29,291 nucleotides of DNA, from assembly GCA_964573475.1 (NCBI GenBank), contig CAZNJT010000008.1:1-29291 (forward strand), read 5' to 3'. The notes below the pieces were generated by a model. It was not told where the DNA came from, did no database searches, and saw only the letters and a program-made list of their open reading frames with translations. The DNA is from CAVZKK01 sp964573475. Lineage in GTDB: Archaea; Thermoproteota; Bathyarchaeia; Bathyarchaeales; Bathycorpusculaceae. The position numbers were made by a program, and so were the translations under genes. Below are positions 7,401 to 14,577 of the stretch, in pieces. How positions within the stretch are numbered: the first letter of the stretch is position 1; every line of letters starts with the position of its first letter.

Positions 7401-8513
7401 TTATTTTGCGGAAAATTTTTGCAGTTCACGTATTATTTTTTCCTTTACCCCGCTCCGTTTCATCTTCTCCTTCAACAAAGTTATAGTTTTCACTGGCGTT
7501 GGGTCTATACCTCGCATTATAGCCAAGTACACGCTCGTGAAGTCGCCTGTGCAGATTACGGATGACATTTTTGCCAGTCCGCTTTTGCCAATACTCTGAA
7601 CCTCGAAAACTTTCACTGACTCTTTGCATATCAACTCTTTCGTGGCTTGGATTCTTTGTCGCATCGCTTCTGACTCATCATTGTCTCGAATGAAGATTAC
7701 TGAAAAATATTTTGCAAGTTCCTTCACTGCTTCCCAACCGACAATCTCGTTGTGATTAAGTTCGGGGAAAAACTCCCATTTTGCTGGAACCTTGCTGTTT
7801 TCATTAAACTGTGTCTTAAGACGCTGAGCAACAGCACGATAAAACCCAAATCCATAAACGACTGGAACTGTCCCGCAAATGTTTGATGCCAATTTCTTGG
7901 AAAAGTTGTCTTTGAACGGTTTTTCAGGCGAGTTTGAATCACTAACTTGTCTTAAGATTTTGATGGTTTCGGAAATTTCAGGAGTAACATCAGAGACTAG
8001 GCCTATTTTCTCTAGCAATATAGACAAGGGCATAAACAAATATGGAAGGGTTGCGCGTGGAGCCATCCCAGAAGGGACACACAAATGCGGAGCATTGAGT
8101 TTTTCAGCAAATTCATGCAACACTCCTCCGGAGCTTATGCAAACAGTCATGCATTTCCGCTTAATAGCGTCTAGAAACACGCTTAACGATTCTTCGGTTT
8201 CTCCTGAATAGCTTATAACAAACACAAGAGTGTTTTTGTTTGCATATGCTGGTAATGAATATTCTCGACAAACTTCTATGGGAACGGCTATTTTGTCTCG
8301 TGTCCAGTCTTTTAGAAGCTCGCCGCCAATGGCGGAGCCGCCCATGCCAGCGATGATTATTGTTTGCGGCTTGGGATAACTAATCGAAACTGTCTTGGCT
8401 GTTTTTGCAGCTTCGGCATAGTGTTTGGGAGCTTCAACGCAAAAAGAAACCATATCGCTCTTATCAATCCTTTTGATCTCGTTAAGATTATCCAAAATTT
8501 TTGTTTTTGACAA
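7401..8513 (-). CDS. bifunctional phosphoglucose/phosphomannose isomerase
   Basis: This 370-residue SIS-domain isomerase interconverts glucose 6-phosphate or mannose 6-phosphate with fructose 6-phosphate. The first SIS domain has IIAGMGGSAIGGELLKDW (about residues 52-69) and VFVISYSGETEESLSV (about 98-113), the phosphosugar-binding serines of archaeal PGI/PMI. The second half has FFPELNHNEIVGWE, which holds the conserved catalytic histidine and glutamate. It is somewhat longer than the roughly 300-330 residues of crenarchaeal enzymes. The start is TTG at 8513 with GAGTGAGAG upstream. A TATA box at 8546-8554 would give a leader of about 12 nt. Confidence 0.92.
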   Translation of the reverse strand: MSKTKILDNLNEIKRIDKSDMVSFCVEAPKHYAEAAKTAKTVSISYPKPQTIIIAGMGGSAIGGELLKDWTRDKIAVPIEVCREYSLPAYANKNTLVFVISYSGETEESLSVFLDAIKRKCMTVCISSGGVLHEFAEKLNAPHLCVPSGMAPRATLPYLFMPLSILLEKIGLVSDVTPEISETIKILRQVSDSNSPEKPFKDNFSKKLASNICGTVPVVYGFGFYRAVAQRLKTQFNENSKVPAKWEFFPELNHNEIVGWEAVKELAKYFSVIFIRDNDESEAMRQRIQATKELICKESVKVFEVQSIGKSGLAKMSSVICTGDFTSVYLAIMRGIDPTPVKTITLLKEKMKRSGVKEKIIRELQKFSAK

Positions 8514-8545
8514 TTTTCTCTCACTCTTTTCCTCAATTTGTAAAA

Positions 8546-8554
8546 ATTTATATC
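8546..8554 (-). promoter_or_regulatory. TATA box of the phosphoglucose/phosphomannose isomerase gene
   Basis: Minus-strand GATATAAAT, about 26 nt ahead of an expected transcript start near 8525 and correctly placed for the TTG start at 8513. Confidence 0.5.
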
Positions 8555-8621
8555 GCGCTTTTAGCTTTTAAGCAGAAGCCATATCATAGCCATTTTTAAG
8601 ATTTTTATCTGCGAAAAAATA

Positions 8622-8632
8622 ATGTTTTAAAC
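8622..8632 (+). promoter_or_regulatory. TATA box of the SPOUT methyltransferase gene
   Basis: ATGTTTTAAAC, centred about 26 nt before 8653. This places the transcript start almost at the TTG start codon (8655) and suggests a leaderless or near-leaderless message. Confidence 0.45.
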
Positions 8633-8654
8633 GAGCTAAGGCGGAAAAATAAGG

Positions 8655-9509
8655 TTGCAAAGGAAAAAACTTTCCATAACTATACCTGCTTCTGTTATCT
8701 CGGATACTCCTCACTTACGCGAGAAAACCTCGAAGATAGGTTTAGTTGGAAGAGCCGCCGCAATTTTCAGAGTTGACGAAATCATAATTTACCCAGACAA
8801 TCCAAAGGTTAATCAAACAGCCGACATGGATTTAATAGCCACTCTACTTGTTTACATGGAAACGCCACAATACCTGCGGAAAAGACTTTTCAAGCTTAGA
8901 TCAGAGTTGCAGTACGCGGGCATACTGCCACCATTGCGGACACCTCATCATCCCTTAAACCGTAAAATGAAAAATCTGAAGGTCGGCGAATACCGTGAAG
9001 GTGTTACGTTATCCAGAACAAAGGAAGGAACACTCATCGACATTGGAGTTGAGCAACCAGCACTAATTGTGAACAGTCAATTGCTCATAGGCAAGCGGGT
9101 TACAGCGAAAATTACAAAGGTTGAAAAGCGGGTTGAGGTTGAAGTAGCAAATCGTGATAAAATACCAATTTATTGGGGCTACACGGTTACTATGGAAAAA
9201 CATCCTTTTGGAAAGTTTGTAAGAAGTGGAAGCTTTGACTTGACTGTTGCCACTTCTAAACGTGGTGTTCCATTTGCCAATGTTGCGGAGAAAATAGCTG
9301 AAAAATGGAAAAAAGCAGACAGTATTCTTGTAGCGTTTGGGGCACCATCGCAAGGGTTATACGAAATAGTCAAAAATGAAGGATTTAACTTGGACGACGT
9401 TGTAGATTTTGTTGTTAACACAGTTCCGACGCAGGGAACAGAAACCATTCGAACCGAAGAGGCACTGTTTGCTTCTTTAGCGATTTTAAACATGCAATTT
9501 CGCTTTTAA
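8655..9509 (+). CDS. SPOUT-family RNA methyltransferase (COG2106/DUF171)
   Basis: The product has 284 residues and is a predicted S-adenosylmethionine-dependent RNA methyltransferase with the trefoil-knot SPOUT fold, related to archaeal COG2106 proteins and eukaryotic SPOUT1. The N-terminus is the conserved LSITIPASVISDTPHLREKTSKIGLVGRAAAIFRVDEIIIYPD. A central OB-like insertion (about residues 112-165) is followed by the C-terminal knot elements ILVAFGAPSQGLYEI and the substrate/cofactor segment VVNTVPTQGTETIRTEEALFASLAILN. In other archaea the gene often lies next to ribosomal protein genes. Here it is followed, 32 bp later, by a membrane protease gene on the same strand. The start is TTG. 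The target nucleotide cannot be told from sequence. Confidence 0.88.
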   Translation: MQRKKLSITIPASVISDTPHLREKTSKIGLVGRAAAIFRVDEIIIYPDNPKVNQTADMDLIATLLVYMETPQYLRKRLFKLRSELQYAGILPPLRTPHHPLNRKMKNLKVGEYREGVTLSRTKEGTLIDIGVEQPALIVNSQLLIGKRVTAKITKVEKRVEVEVANRDKIPIYWGYTVTMEKHPFGKFVRSGSFDLTVATSKRGVPFANVAEKIAEKWKKADSILVAFGAPSQGLYEIVKNEGFNLDDVVDFVVNTVPTQGTETIRTEEALFASLAILNMQFRF

Positions 9510-9541
9510 GGTTTAAATGTTTGTTTTGTTTAGGTGTGGGT

Positions 9542-10393
9542 ATGTATTTCGATATTGTCATGCCCTTGACGCTTTTCACGATTACACTAGTGTCTTTATT
9601 CTTGAATCAGAAAACTGAAAGCAGGTTAAAGGTGACTTTTGAAGAAAAACAATTCACTACAAGATATGCGGTTCTGCTTGTGATTTTTATGGCTGGCATG
9701 GTTTCTTTCATAGCTTTGAGCATGCAGTACGGCTTCGTTAACCCAATAATGATATTGTTCCTATTCTCATATTCAGCGCTGCTTTTCATATTTACCTATA
9801 TATTTTCAAACAAAAGATGGTATCTGGCGATACTACCGTCAGTAGTTTTCATATCACTGTACTTGTTTTTAAAAGACACAGTATTATGGTCTTATTATTT
9901 GGTGAACATTTATGCCGCTGTTTTCGCTGTTCTAGTCATTCTTTACATGGGAACTTTGTTCACATGGAAAACTACATGGCTTTTTGCCATCCTAGTTACA
10001 ATCGCAGATATAATTTTGGTCTTTGTGACAAAATCGATGGTTGAATATGCAGAAGTTGGTATAGGACTTAGACTGCCAGTTGCGATCGTGTTGCCCATCA
10101 TTCCATTAATCGTTACAGAGCAAGGTATGTGGTGGACGATATTGGGGTTGGGCGATTTTTTCTTTGCAGGTTTACTTTCTATACAGATTTTCAAGAGAGA
10201 CGGTAAAAAAACTGCGATCCTATCTGCGATGGCAATTGCAGTTGCGTTCTTTATTTTCGAAATTTACTCTTTGAATTATCAATCACAACCTTTCCCAGCC
10301 ACTTTAATAATTATTTTGGGATGGCTACCTCTTGCGTTGTGGAAAAGCAGGCATGACATTAGAAGAATGCAAATTGGAAAACAAATAAAGTAG
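9542..10393 (+). CDS. presenilin-like intramembrane aspartyl protease (A22/SPP family), predicted
   Basis: The product has 283 residues with about nine hydrophobic spans. I recognise the archaeal presenilin/signal-peptide-peptidase layout from three motifs. TM6 has ...LVTIADIILVFVTKSMVEYA, with the aspartate at residue 156 followed by the family's x-TK-x-M helix. TM7 has TILGLGDFFFAGLLS, the GLGD signature with the aspartate at residue 205. The last span has FPATLIIILGWLPLAL, in the place of the PAL motif. The 49-residue spacing between the aspartates and the total length fit archaeal homologues (about 300 residues). Two motifs differ from the classic forms: AD for YD and PAT for PAL. Such proteases cut transmembrane segments of other proteins. 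The ATG at 9542 with AGGTG just upstream is preferred over the ATG at 9521. Confidence 0.72.
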   Translation: MYFDIVMPLTLFTITLVSLFLNQKTESRLKVTFEEKQFTTRYAVLLVIFMAGMVSFIALSMQYGFVNPIMILFLFSYSALLFIFTYIFSNKRWYLAILPSVVFISLYLFLKDTVLWSYYLVNIYAAVFAVLVILYMGTLFTWKTTWLFAILVTIADIILVFVTKSMVEYAEVGIGLRLPVAIVLPIIPLIVTEQGMWWTILGLGDFFFAGLLSIQIFKRDGKKTAILSAMAIAVAFFIFEIYSLNYQSQPFPATLIIILGWLPLALWKSRHDIRRMQIGKQIK

Positions 10394-10405
10394 CAGTCTC
10401 GTTCT

Positions 10406-10726
10406 TTAACCGAACAGGGCGCCTAAGCCTTCAAGCGCTGCTTCTTCTTTGGCTTTCTCTTCTTCTTCTTTCTTTTTCTTCTCTTCTTTCGGCTTAGCTT
10501 CTGCCGCAGGAGCAGGTGCCACTGGTGCCGCTGCCGGAGCAGCCATCATTGTTGGAGCAGATTTAATTGCCTCCTCAATGTTGACCTCAGCCAAGGAAGC
10601 CACTAACGCTTTTACCCTTGCCGCGTCGGCGTTGATGCCCGCAGCTTTCAAAACCTGCGTTAAGTTTTCTTCGTTTATCTCTTTCCCAGCTTTATGAAGA
10701 AGCATCGCAGCGTAAACGTATTCCAT
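10406..10726 (-). CDS. rpl12: ribosomal protein P1/L12 (stalk)
   Basis: The product has 106 residues. The N-terminal dimerisation domain is MEYVYAAMLLHKAGKEINEENLTQVL..., followed by an Ala/Pro hinge (about residues 60-80), a Lys/Glu-rich stretch, and the conserved GLGALFG tail that recruits elongation factors aEF1A and aEF2. It is the last gene of the secE-spt5-L11-L1-L10-L12 operon, 27 bp after L10, with AGAGGTG as ribosome-binding site ahead of the ATG. Several copies bind the C-terminal helices of L10 on the large subunit. Confidence 0.96.
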   Translation of the reverse strand: MEYVYAAMLLHKAGKEINEENLTQVLKAAGINADAARVKALVASLAEVNIEEAIKSAPTMMAAPAAAPVAPAPAAEAKPKEEKKKKEEEEKAKEEAALEGLGALFG

Positions 10727-10753
10727 ACCCTTTCACCTCTCCACTCAACTATT

Positions 10754-11647
10754 TTAACCTTTTTCAGAACTTTCTTCTGGTGCAGCCTTTTTCTCTAAGG
10801 TGGGCAATCTACTACTTAAACTTAACATTTCCATATGTGCTTTTCTAATCAAATCCGCCATTGTTTCCTTAGTAGGCGCAGACGCGTTTAACGAAAGCAA
10901 ATAGGCTTCTCGATGGGCAACCTGCAAAAGCATCACTGTGTTTTCCGGAGTTGGATAAGCTATACTTAGCGATAATGCGAAGGCGCTTGAATGAGCTTTT
11001 TCAATGTTTTGCTTAGTTTCGTTTATGTCTATCTGCATTTGCTCTTGAGTTATTATCAAGCCGTCGTCAAAAGCGACCTTTATGATAAGCCCCGCTTCAA
11101 CGGGTTTTATTCCAAGCTTTGACAATACGCTTGCAAGCCTTTCAGGGATTGTTTCACCCTTCCTAACAACCAACGTATCCTTATTTATCCAAACACTCCC
11201 AGCCTCAATTCTTGTAGGCAAACCAACAGCATTTAACTGACTGATTATTGGACCAGGCGACTGTCCAGTGTTTCCGGCTGGAACTATGACATCAAAAGCT
11301 GCTATGTCACCAGACTTAGCTGTTGTTCTTACTTTTCCCCTCTCTAGAAGTAACGCCAATCTAAACGGGTTTAAATCCGTGAACAGATAAACGTTTGACC
11401 CTGTTAAGTATTCCTCAAGCTTTTTCAGTTCTGTTTTTTCTTTGCAGTTTTCAATCGATATTTTCATAATCGTGTTTTTTATTACCCGCATATACACCTT
11501 GTCTGCTAAGTTCTTCTTGAACTCTTGAAGTTGAGCTGATCTAACTTTCTGAAGGTTGGCAATTCCGATGACCTTATACTGTTTTACTATCTGTATTATC
11601 TCTTCAACTTCGCTGATTTTTTCTTGTAAAACTTGTTGGGATGGCAT
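10754..11647 (-). CDS. rpl10: ribosomal protein L10 (P0), without the usual GLGALFG tail
   Basis: The product has 297 residues and forms the base of the ribosomal stalk, binding 23S rRNA and L12 dimers. The N-terminal rRNA-binding domain has YKVIGIANLQKVRSAQLQEFKK and RVIKNTIMKIS; the archaeal insertion domain contains GNTGQSPGPIISQLNAVGLPTRI; C-terminal helices (about 215-285) are the L12-binding spine. The protein ends in LEKKAAPEESSEKG. Archaeal P0 proteins generally end in a charged tail with a GLGALF-like motif also found in L12; that motif is absent here and does not appear in any frame before the L12 start. The gene lies 13 bp after L1 and 27 bp before L12. Confidence 0.95.
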   Translation of the reverse strand: MPSQQVLQEKISEVEEIIQIVKQYKVIGIANLQKVRSAQLQEFKKNLADKVYMRVIKNTIMKISIENCKEKTELKKLEEYLTGSNVYLFTDLNPFRLALLLERGKVRTTAKSGDIAAFDVIVPAGNTGQSPGPIISQLNAVGLPTRIEAGSVWINKDTLVVRKGETIPERLASVLSKLGIKPVEAGLIIKVAFDDGLIITQEQMQIDINETKQNIEKAHSSAFALSLSIAYPTPENTVMLLQVAHREAYLLSLNASAPTKETMADLIRKAHMEMLSLSSRLPTLEKKAAPEESSEKG

Positions 11648-11660
11648 TGTTTTTCCTCGC

Positions 11661-12311
11661 TTATGGTCTGATGCTTACTGGTTTACCCATAGATGTTTTT
11701 ATATAGGCACGCTTGACGTTCTTCAATCCTCTCTTAAGTTTTCCCTCTATGACCCTTAAAACCGCCTGAACGTTCTCAGCTATTTCCTCTTCTTTCATGT
11801 TTTCCGACCCTACGCGGCACTGCAAAATTGGTTGATTACGCATTCTTACAATAACTGTTTTACGATGCTTCTCCACCAAACTTGCTATGTCTGCTGTCGG
11901 TGAAACTGGCAAAGGCATTTTCCCCCTAGGCCCTAAAACGGGACCTAAAATTTTACCAACCAAGGGCATTAAGGGAGCCTCAGCAATAAAGAAATCATAA
12001 TCATTAGCAATCTTCCGTAAATCCCGCTTTTTACCAGCAAATCCCTCAAGCTCAGCTCTTTCAATGACAAGATCCGCATTTGCCCTTCTTGCCTTTAGAG
12101 CCAATTCTCCGGAGGCAATAACACATATTTTGTTTTGTTTTGCTGGTGAATATGGTAACTCTATGATTTCTTGAAGCTTGCCTTCAGAAGATTTCATGTC
12201 TATGTCTTTCAGGTTTAGAATAAGCTCTATTGATTGATTGAAGTTTCTTTTTTCGGATTTTTCCTTTACTTCTTTAACTGCACCGAGTATTGTTTTCTGG
12301 TCTAAGGGCAT
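11661..12311 (-). CDS. rpl1: ribosomal protein L1
   Basis: The product has 216 residues and binds 23S rRNA at the mobile L1 stalk; in methanogens it also represses its own operon by binding its mRNA. The signature ILGPVLGPRGKMPLPV is present at about residues 117-132, and the C-terminus AYIKTSMGKPVSIRP is typical. The length is normal. It is preceded by a 51-bp spacer after L11 that contains a TATA-like box (12350-12358), so the L1-L10-L12 part may have its own promoter as in several euryarchaea. Confidence 0.96.
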   Translation of the reverse strand: MPLDQKTILGAVKEVKEKSEKRNFNQSIELILNLKDIDMKSSEGKLQEIIELPYSPAKQNKICVIASGELALKARRANADLVIERAELEGFAGKKRDLRKIANDYDFFIAEAPLMPLVGKILGPVLGPRGKMPLPVSPTADIASLVEKHRKTVIVRMRNQPILQCRVGSENMKEEEIAENVQAVLRVIEGKLKRGLKNVKRAYIKTSMGKPVSIRP

Positions 12312-12349
12312 TTTAGAGACCTCGTGCCTATGAGGGAATGGAATGCGGT

Positions 12350-12358
12350 TATAAAAAT
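12350..12358 (-). promoter_or_regulatory. candidate internal TATA box before L1
   Basis: Minus-strand ATTTTTATA in the spacer between L11 and L1. The expected transcript start is near 12328, about 17 nt before the L1 ATG. The following leader could form a small hairpin with a CCTC/GAGG stem (12320-12335), but I cannot assign it as the L1 regulatory site. Confidence 0.4.
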
Positions 12359-12362
12359 ATTC

Positions 12363-12857
12363 TTATGCTTCACTCTTACTAAATATTTCGTCGTACTTGC
12401 CTTCGTCAATTTCCCTCTGAACTTCGCGGGGGTCTTTTCCATCAACAGTAACTCCCATACTAACGCAGCTTCCCAAGATTTCCTTCGCGGCTACTTTCAG
12501 GTTTTTTGCCAGAAGCTCATGGTGCTTAATCTTTGTTATGCGTAAGACTTGTTCCATGTTAAGGTTTCCAACTTTCGCCGTACTTGGTGTCCCAGAGCCT
12601 TTCTCTATTTTTAATTCGCTGACAATTAAAGCGGATGCTGTGGGCGTTCCAACGCTGACTTCAAACTCCTTGGTTTCAGGATCAACAGCGACCTTCACTG
12701 GAACTTTCATTCCAGCATAGTCTTTTGTAAGCTCGTTTATTTTGTTCACAATTATCATGACATTCACGCCTAATGGACCCAGAGCTGGACCTAATGGTGG
12801 CCCAGCTGTTGCTTGCCCCCCGCTTACAAGTAATTCCACAACTTTTTTATCAGCCAT
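12363..12857 (-). CDS. rpl11: ribosomal protein L11
   Basis: The product has 164 residues and binds the GTPase-associated region of 23S rRNA. The N-terminal glycine/proline segment is GQATAGPPLGPALGPLGVNVM (about residues 14-34), which carries the conserved prolines. The C-terminal rRNA-binding domain includes ITKIKHHELLAKNLKVAAKEILGSC. The ATG directly follows the spt5 stop codon, so translation is probably coupled. Confidence 0.97.
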   Translation of the reverse strand: MADKKVVELLVSGGQATAGPPLGPALGPLGVNVMIIVNKINELTKDYAGMKVPVKVAVDPETKEFEVSVGTPTASALIVSELKIEKGSGTPSTAKVGNLNMEQVLRITKIKHHELLAKNLKVAAKEILGSCVSMGVTVDGKDPREVQREIDEGKYDEIFSKSEA

Positions 12858-13343
12858 TTACGCTTCTCCACCTTCGGTTTTTGCTTTCTCCACTAGCTTT
12901 ACGTAATCAGAATGAACAGTTATTGGCAAAGTGAAAGATGCCTCTAACAACTCGAGTGTGACTTCCCCCTTGGACTTATCAATACGAGTTATTTTTGCGC
13001 GCATGCCCTTAAATGGTCCACCTGTCACTTCCACTATGTCGTTTTCGATTAACTCTTCAATTACGGGTTTCCTGACAATGTATCTTTCAATTTCAGAAAA
13101 ACTTACAACACCTGGAATCCTGGACCGTACATGTCTTATGCCTGCTATGGCTTCTTCCACAAAATGTGGTCCTTCGGCTTCCACGAAGACGTAGCCCCTT
13201 AGAGTTTCAGGCACAAGAATAGCCTTTATGGGTATATTATTCATTTCAATTCTTGCGGCAATAAGTTTAGCTACGTTTCTCTCTTGCCCTGTTGTTGTTT
13301 TTACAGCAAAAATCTTTGTCGGATATTCTTCGCTTTTCTCCAT
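12858..13343 (-). CDS. spt5: transcription elongation factor Spt5 (archaeal NusG)
   Basis: The product has 161 residues. The NGN domain starts at KIFAVKTTTGQERNVAKLI and continues through GYVFVEAEGPHFVEEAIAGIRHVRSRIPG (about 10-80). The C-terminal KOW domain has VEVTGGPFKGMRAKITRIDKSKGEVTLEL (about 105-135). With Spt4 it clamps the RNA polymerase cleft and aids processivity. It sits between secE and L11, as in most archaea. Confidence 0.95.
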   Translation of the reverse strand: MEKSEEYPTKIFAVKTTTGQERNVAKLIAARIEMNNIPIKAILVPETLRGYVFVEAEGPHFVEEAIAGIRHVRSRIPGVVSFSEIERYIVRKPVIEELIENDIVEVTGGPFKGMRAKITRIDKSKGEVTLELLEASFTLPITVHSDYVKLVEKAKTEGGEA

Positions 13344-13357
13344 AAAGTTTCATCCTT

Positions 13358-13540
13358 CTAAGTTACAGCCGCGCTTGGCTGCAGAACAGAAGACACTAGC
13401 TTAATGATAAATCCGACTAAGCCGATTGCACCTATGCCCAGAAAGCATATTTTTACTGATAGCCAAAGCTCACTTCCTCCTGGTTTTACTGCAAGTTTTA
13501 ATGTTCTTGCACTTTGAGATAGGAACGATCTTAGGCCCAT
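13358..13540 (-). CDS. secE: preprotein translocase subunit SecE (Sec61-gamma)
   Basis: The product has 60 residues with an amphipathic N-terminal helix (FLSQSARTLKLAVKP) and a single C-terminal transmembrane span (VKICFLGIGAIGLVGFIIKL), the standard layout of archaeal SecE. It is part of the SecYEG channel in the membrane. It is the first gene of the ribosomal-protein operon, 14 bp ahead of spt5. The ATG at 13540 fits a TATA box at 13571-13578. Confidence 0.9.
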   Translation of the reverse strand: MGLRSFLSQSARTLKLAVKPGGSELWLSVKICFLGIGAIGLVGFIIKLVSSVLQPSAAVT

Positions 13541-13570
13541 GGTTCATCGCACACTCAACATTTCAATCTG

Positions 13571-13578
13571 ATATAAAC
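13571..13578 (-). promoter_or_regulatory. TATA box of the secE-spt5-L11-L1-L10-L12 operon
   Basis: Minus-strand GTTTATAT, about 34 nt before the secE ATG. The predicted transcript start is near 13549, giving a leader of about 9 nt. Confidence 0.55.
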
Positions 13579-13640
13579 GTTGCTGTAGCTGTTGGTTTAG
13601 ATAAATCTGAACATTTCTATTAACTTTTTCCTTTTTAATG

Positions 13641-14465
13641 TTAAACTTTCTTGAATGGTACGCCTATTTCTTCAAGCATTTCAACTAGTTTTGATTTGTG
13701 TTCGCCTTTTATTCCTTTCCAATCCAAAACTACAAATTCCACCTTTTCCTGTGTCTTCTCTACACATTGCCTAAGAATTTCCACATCTATGTATGGAACT
13801 GCGTATTTAGGAATTATATGGCCGAAAGCTATTTCACTTTCCAATGCGATACGACTAAACTTTTCGCTGTAGTGGGGTCCGCCTATACCAAGCACAGCTT
13901 TAGCTTGGGATTCGCCGAACTTTGAAATGGCTTTCATTGCTGCGTGGGCAACGGTTTCTGCTGCTTTCAAATCATTCCATTGTTTAGGCGAGCTTCCTAG
14001 TTCAGCGAATATTGTAGGCATATTTAGGGATGGGCCATGATGGGTGCATTCATAAGAAACTTCGTAGCTGAGCTGCATTTCTTTTTTGAATTGCATCATG
14101 GCCTTTAAGGCGTCTCTCATTGCATTTGCTGGTGAAACAGAAACTCTTCTTGTAAGCCCGCCAAGTTCTGCTTTTCCCAGATTACCCGGAGTGTGAACAG
14201 ACAGCGTCGGAGTACCGCTTACACTGCTATGCCTCGAGATGAAAACTACAAGTTCCAGATTGTTAAAGAAATCAGGTAAGTTTTGCGCATAAACAGATTC
14301 TTCATTCAAAGTTACAAGTTTAACTTTTCTACCTCCAACATTTGCTTCGTAAATCGGGTTTTCTTGAAAATTTTTAGCCGTTTTTTCGAAAGGGTAATGG
14401 CTTAAGATTTGTCTAGCGATGTTTAGGCTTGCAGTATCCTTGTTCGAGGCGACAAGTAAGATTAT
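13641..14465 (-). CDS. dtdA: D-aminoacyl-tRNA deacylase, DTD2/GEK1 family, apparently with an AUA start
   Basis: The enzyme hydrolyses D-amino acids from mischarged tRNA. Core motifs are VVFISRHSSVSGTPTLSVHTPGN, YECTHHGPSLNMPTIFAELGSS, GIGGPHYSEKFSRIAL and FGHIIPKYAV. The first conventional start is a TTG at 14309 (222 residues), but homologous sequence continues 52 codons upstream in the same frame (...LLVASNKDTASLNIARQIL...NPIYEANVGGRKVKLVTL), matching the N-terminus of DTD2 proteins of about 270 residues. The frame is closed by TAA at 14469-14471. The only start at the right place is ATA at 14463-14465, with AGGAG 9 nt before it. This gives 274 residues. Either AUA is used, or an ATG was changed by mutation or sequencing error. 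Confidence 0.88.
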   Translation of the reverse strand: MILLVASNKDTASLNIARQILSHYPFEKTAKNFQENPIYEANVGGRKVKLVTLNEESVYAQNLPDFFNNLELVVFISRHSSVSGTPTLSVHTPGNLGKAELGGLTRRVSVSPANAMRDALKAMMQFKKEMQLSYEVSYECTHHGPSLNMPTIFAELGSSPKQWNDLKAAETVAHAAMKAISKFGESQAKAVLGIGGPHYSEKFSRIALESEIAFGHIIPKYAVPYIDVEILRQCVEKTQEKVEFVVLDWKGIKGEHKSKLVEMLEEIGVPFKKV

Positions 14466-14472
14466 TTTTTAT

Positions 14473-14480
14473 GTCTCCTT
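14473..14480 (-). promoter_or_regulatory. strong ribosome-binding site deciding the deacylase start
   Basis: Minus-strand AAGGAGAC. Its GGAG core is 9 nt ahead of the ATA codon at 14463-14465 and far from the first TTG (14309). An upstream TATA-like CTATTTATTAG at about 14498-14508 would start the transcript close to this site. Confidence 0.6.
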
Positions 14481-14577
14481 GGATGATTTTGTAATAACTA
14501 ATAAATAGTCATGACGGTAATGAAGTTGCCGTTGATTTTAAAGTGAATCAGCCAAGTGAAGCTTGAGGAAAATGAAA

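Noticed and set aside
10449..10697. Ser/Ala/Phe-rich frame opposite the L12 gene
   Set aside because: It is the antisense shadow of the Lys/Glu/Ala-rich L12 sequence.
13641..14309. A 222-residue deacylase starting at TTG 14309
   Set aside because: Conserved family sequence continues in frame for 52 more codons, and no ribosome-binding site precedes this TTG.
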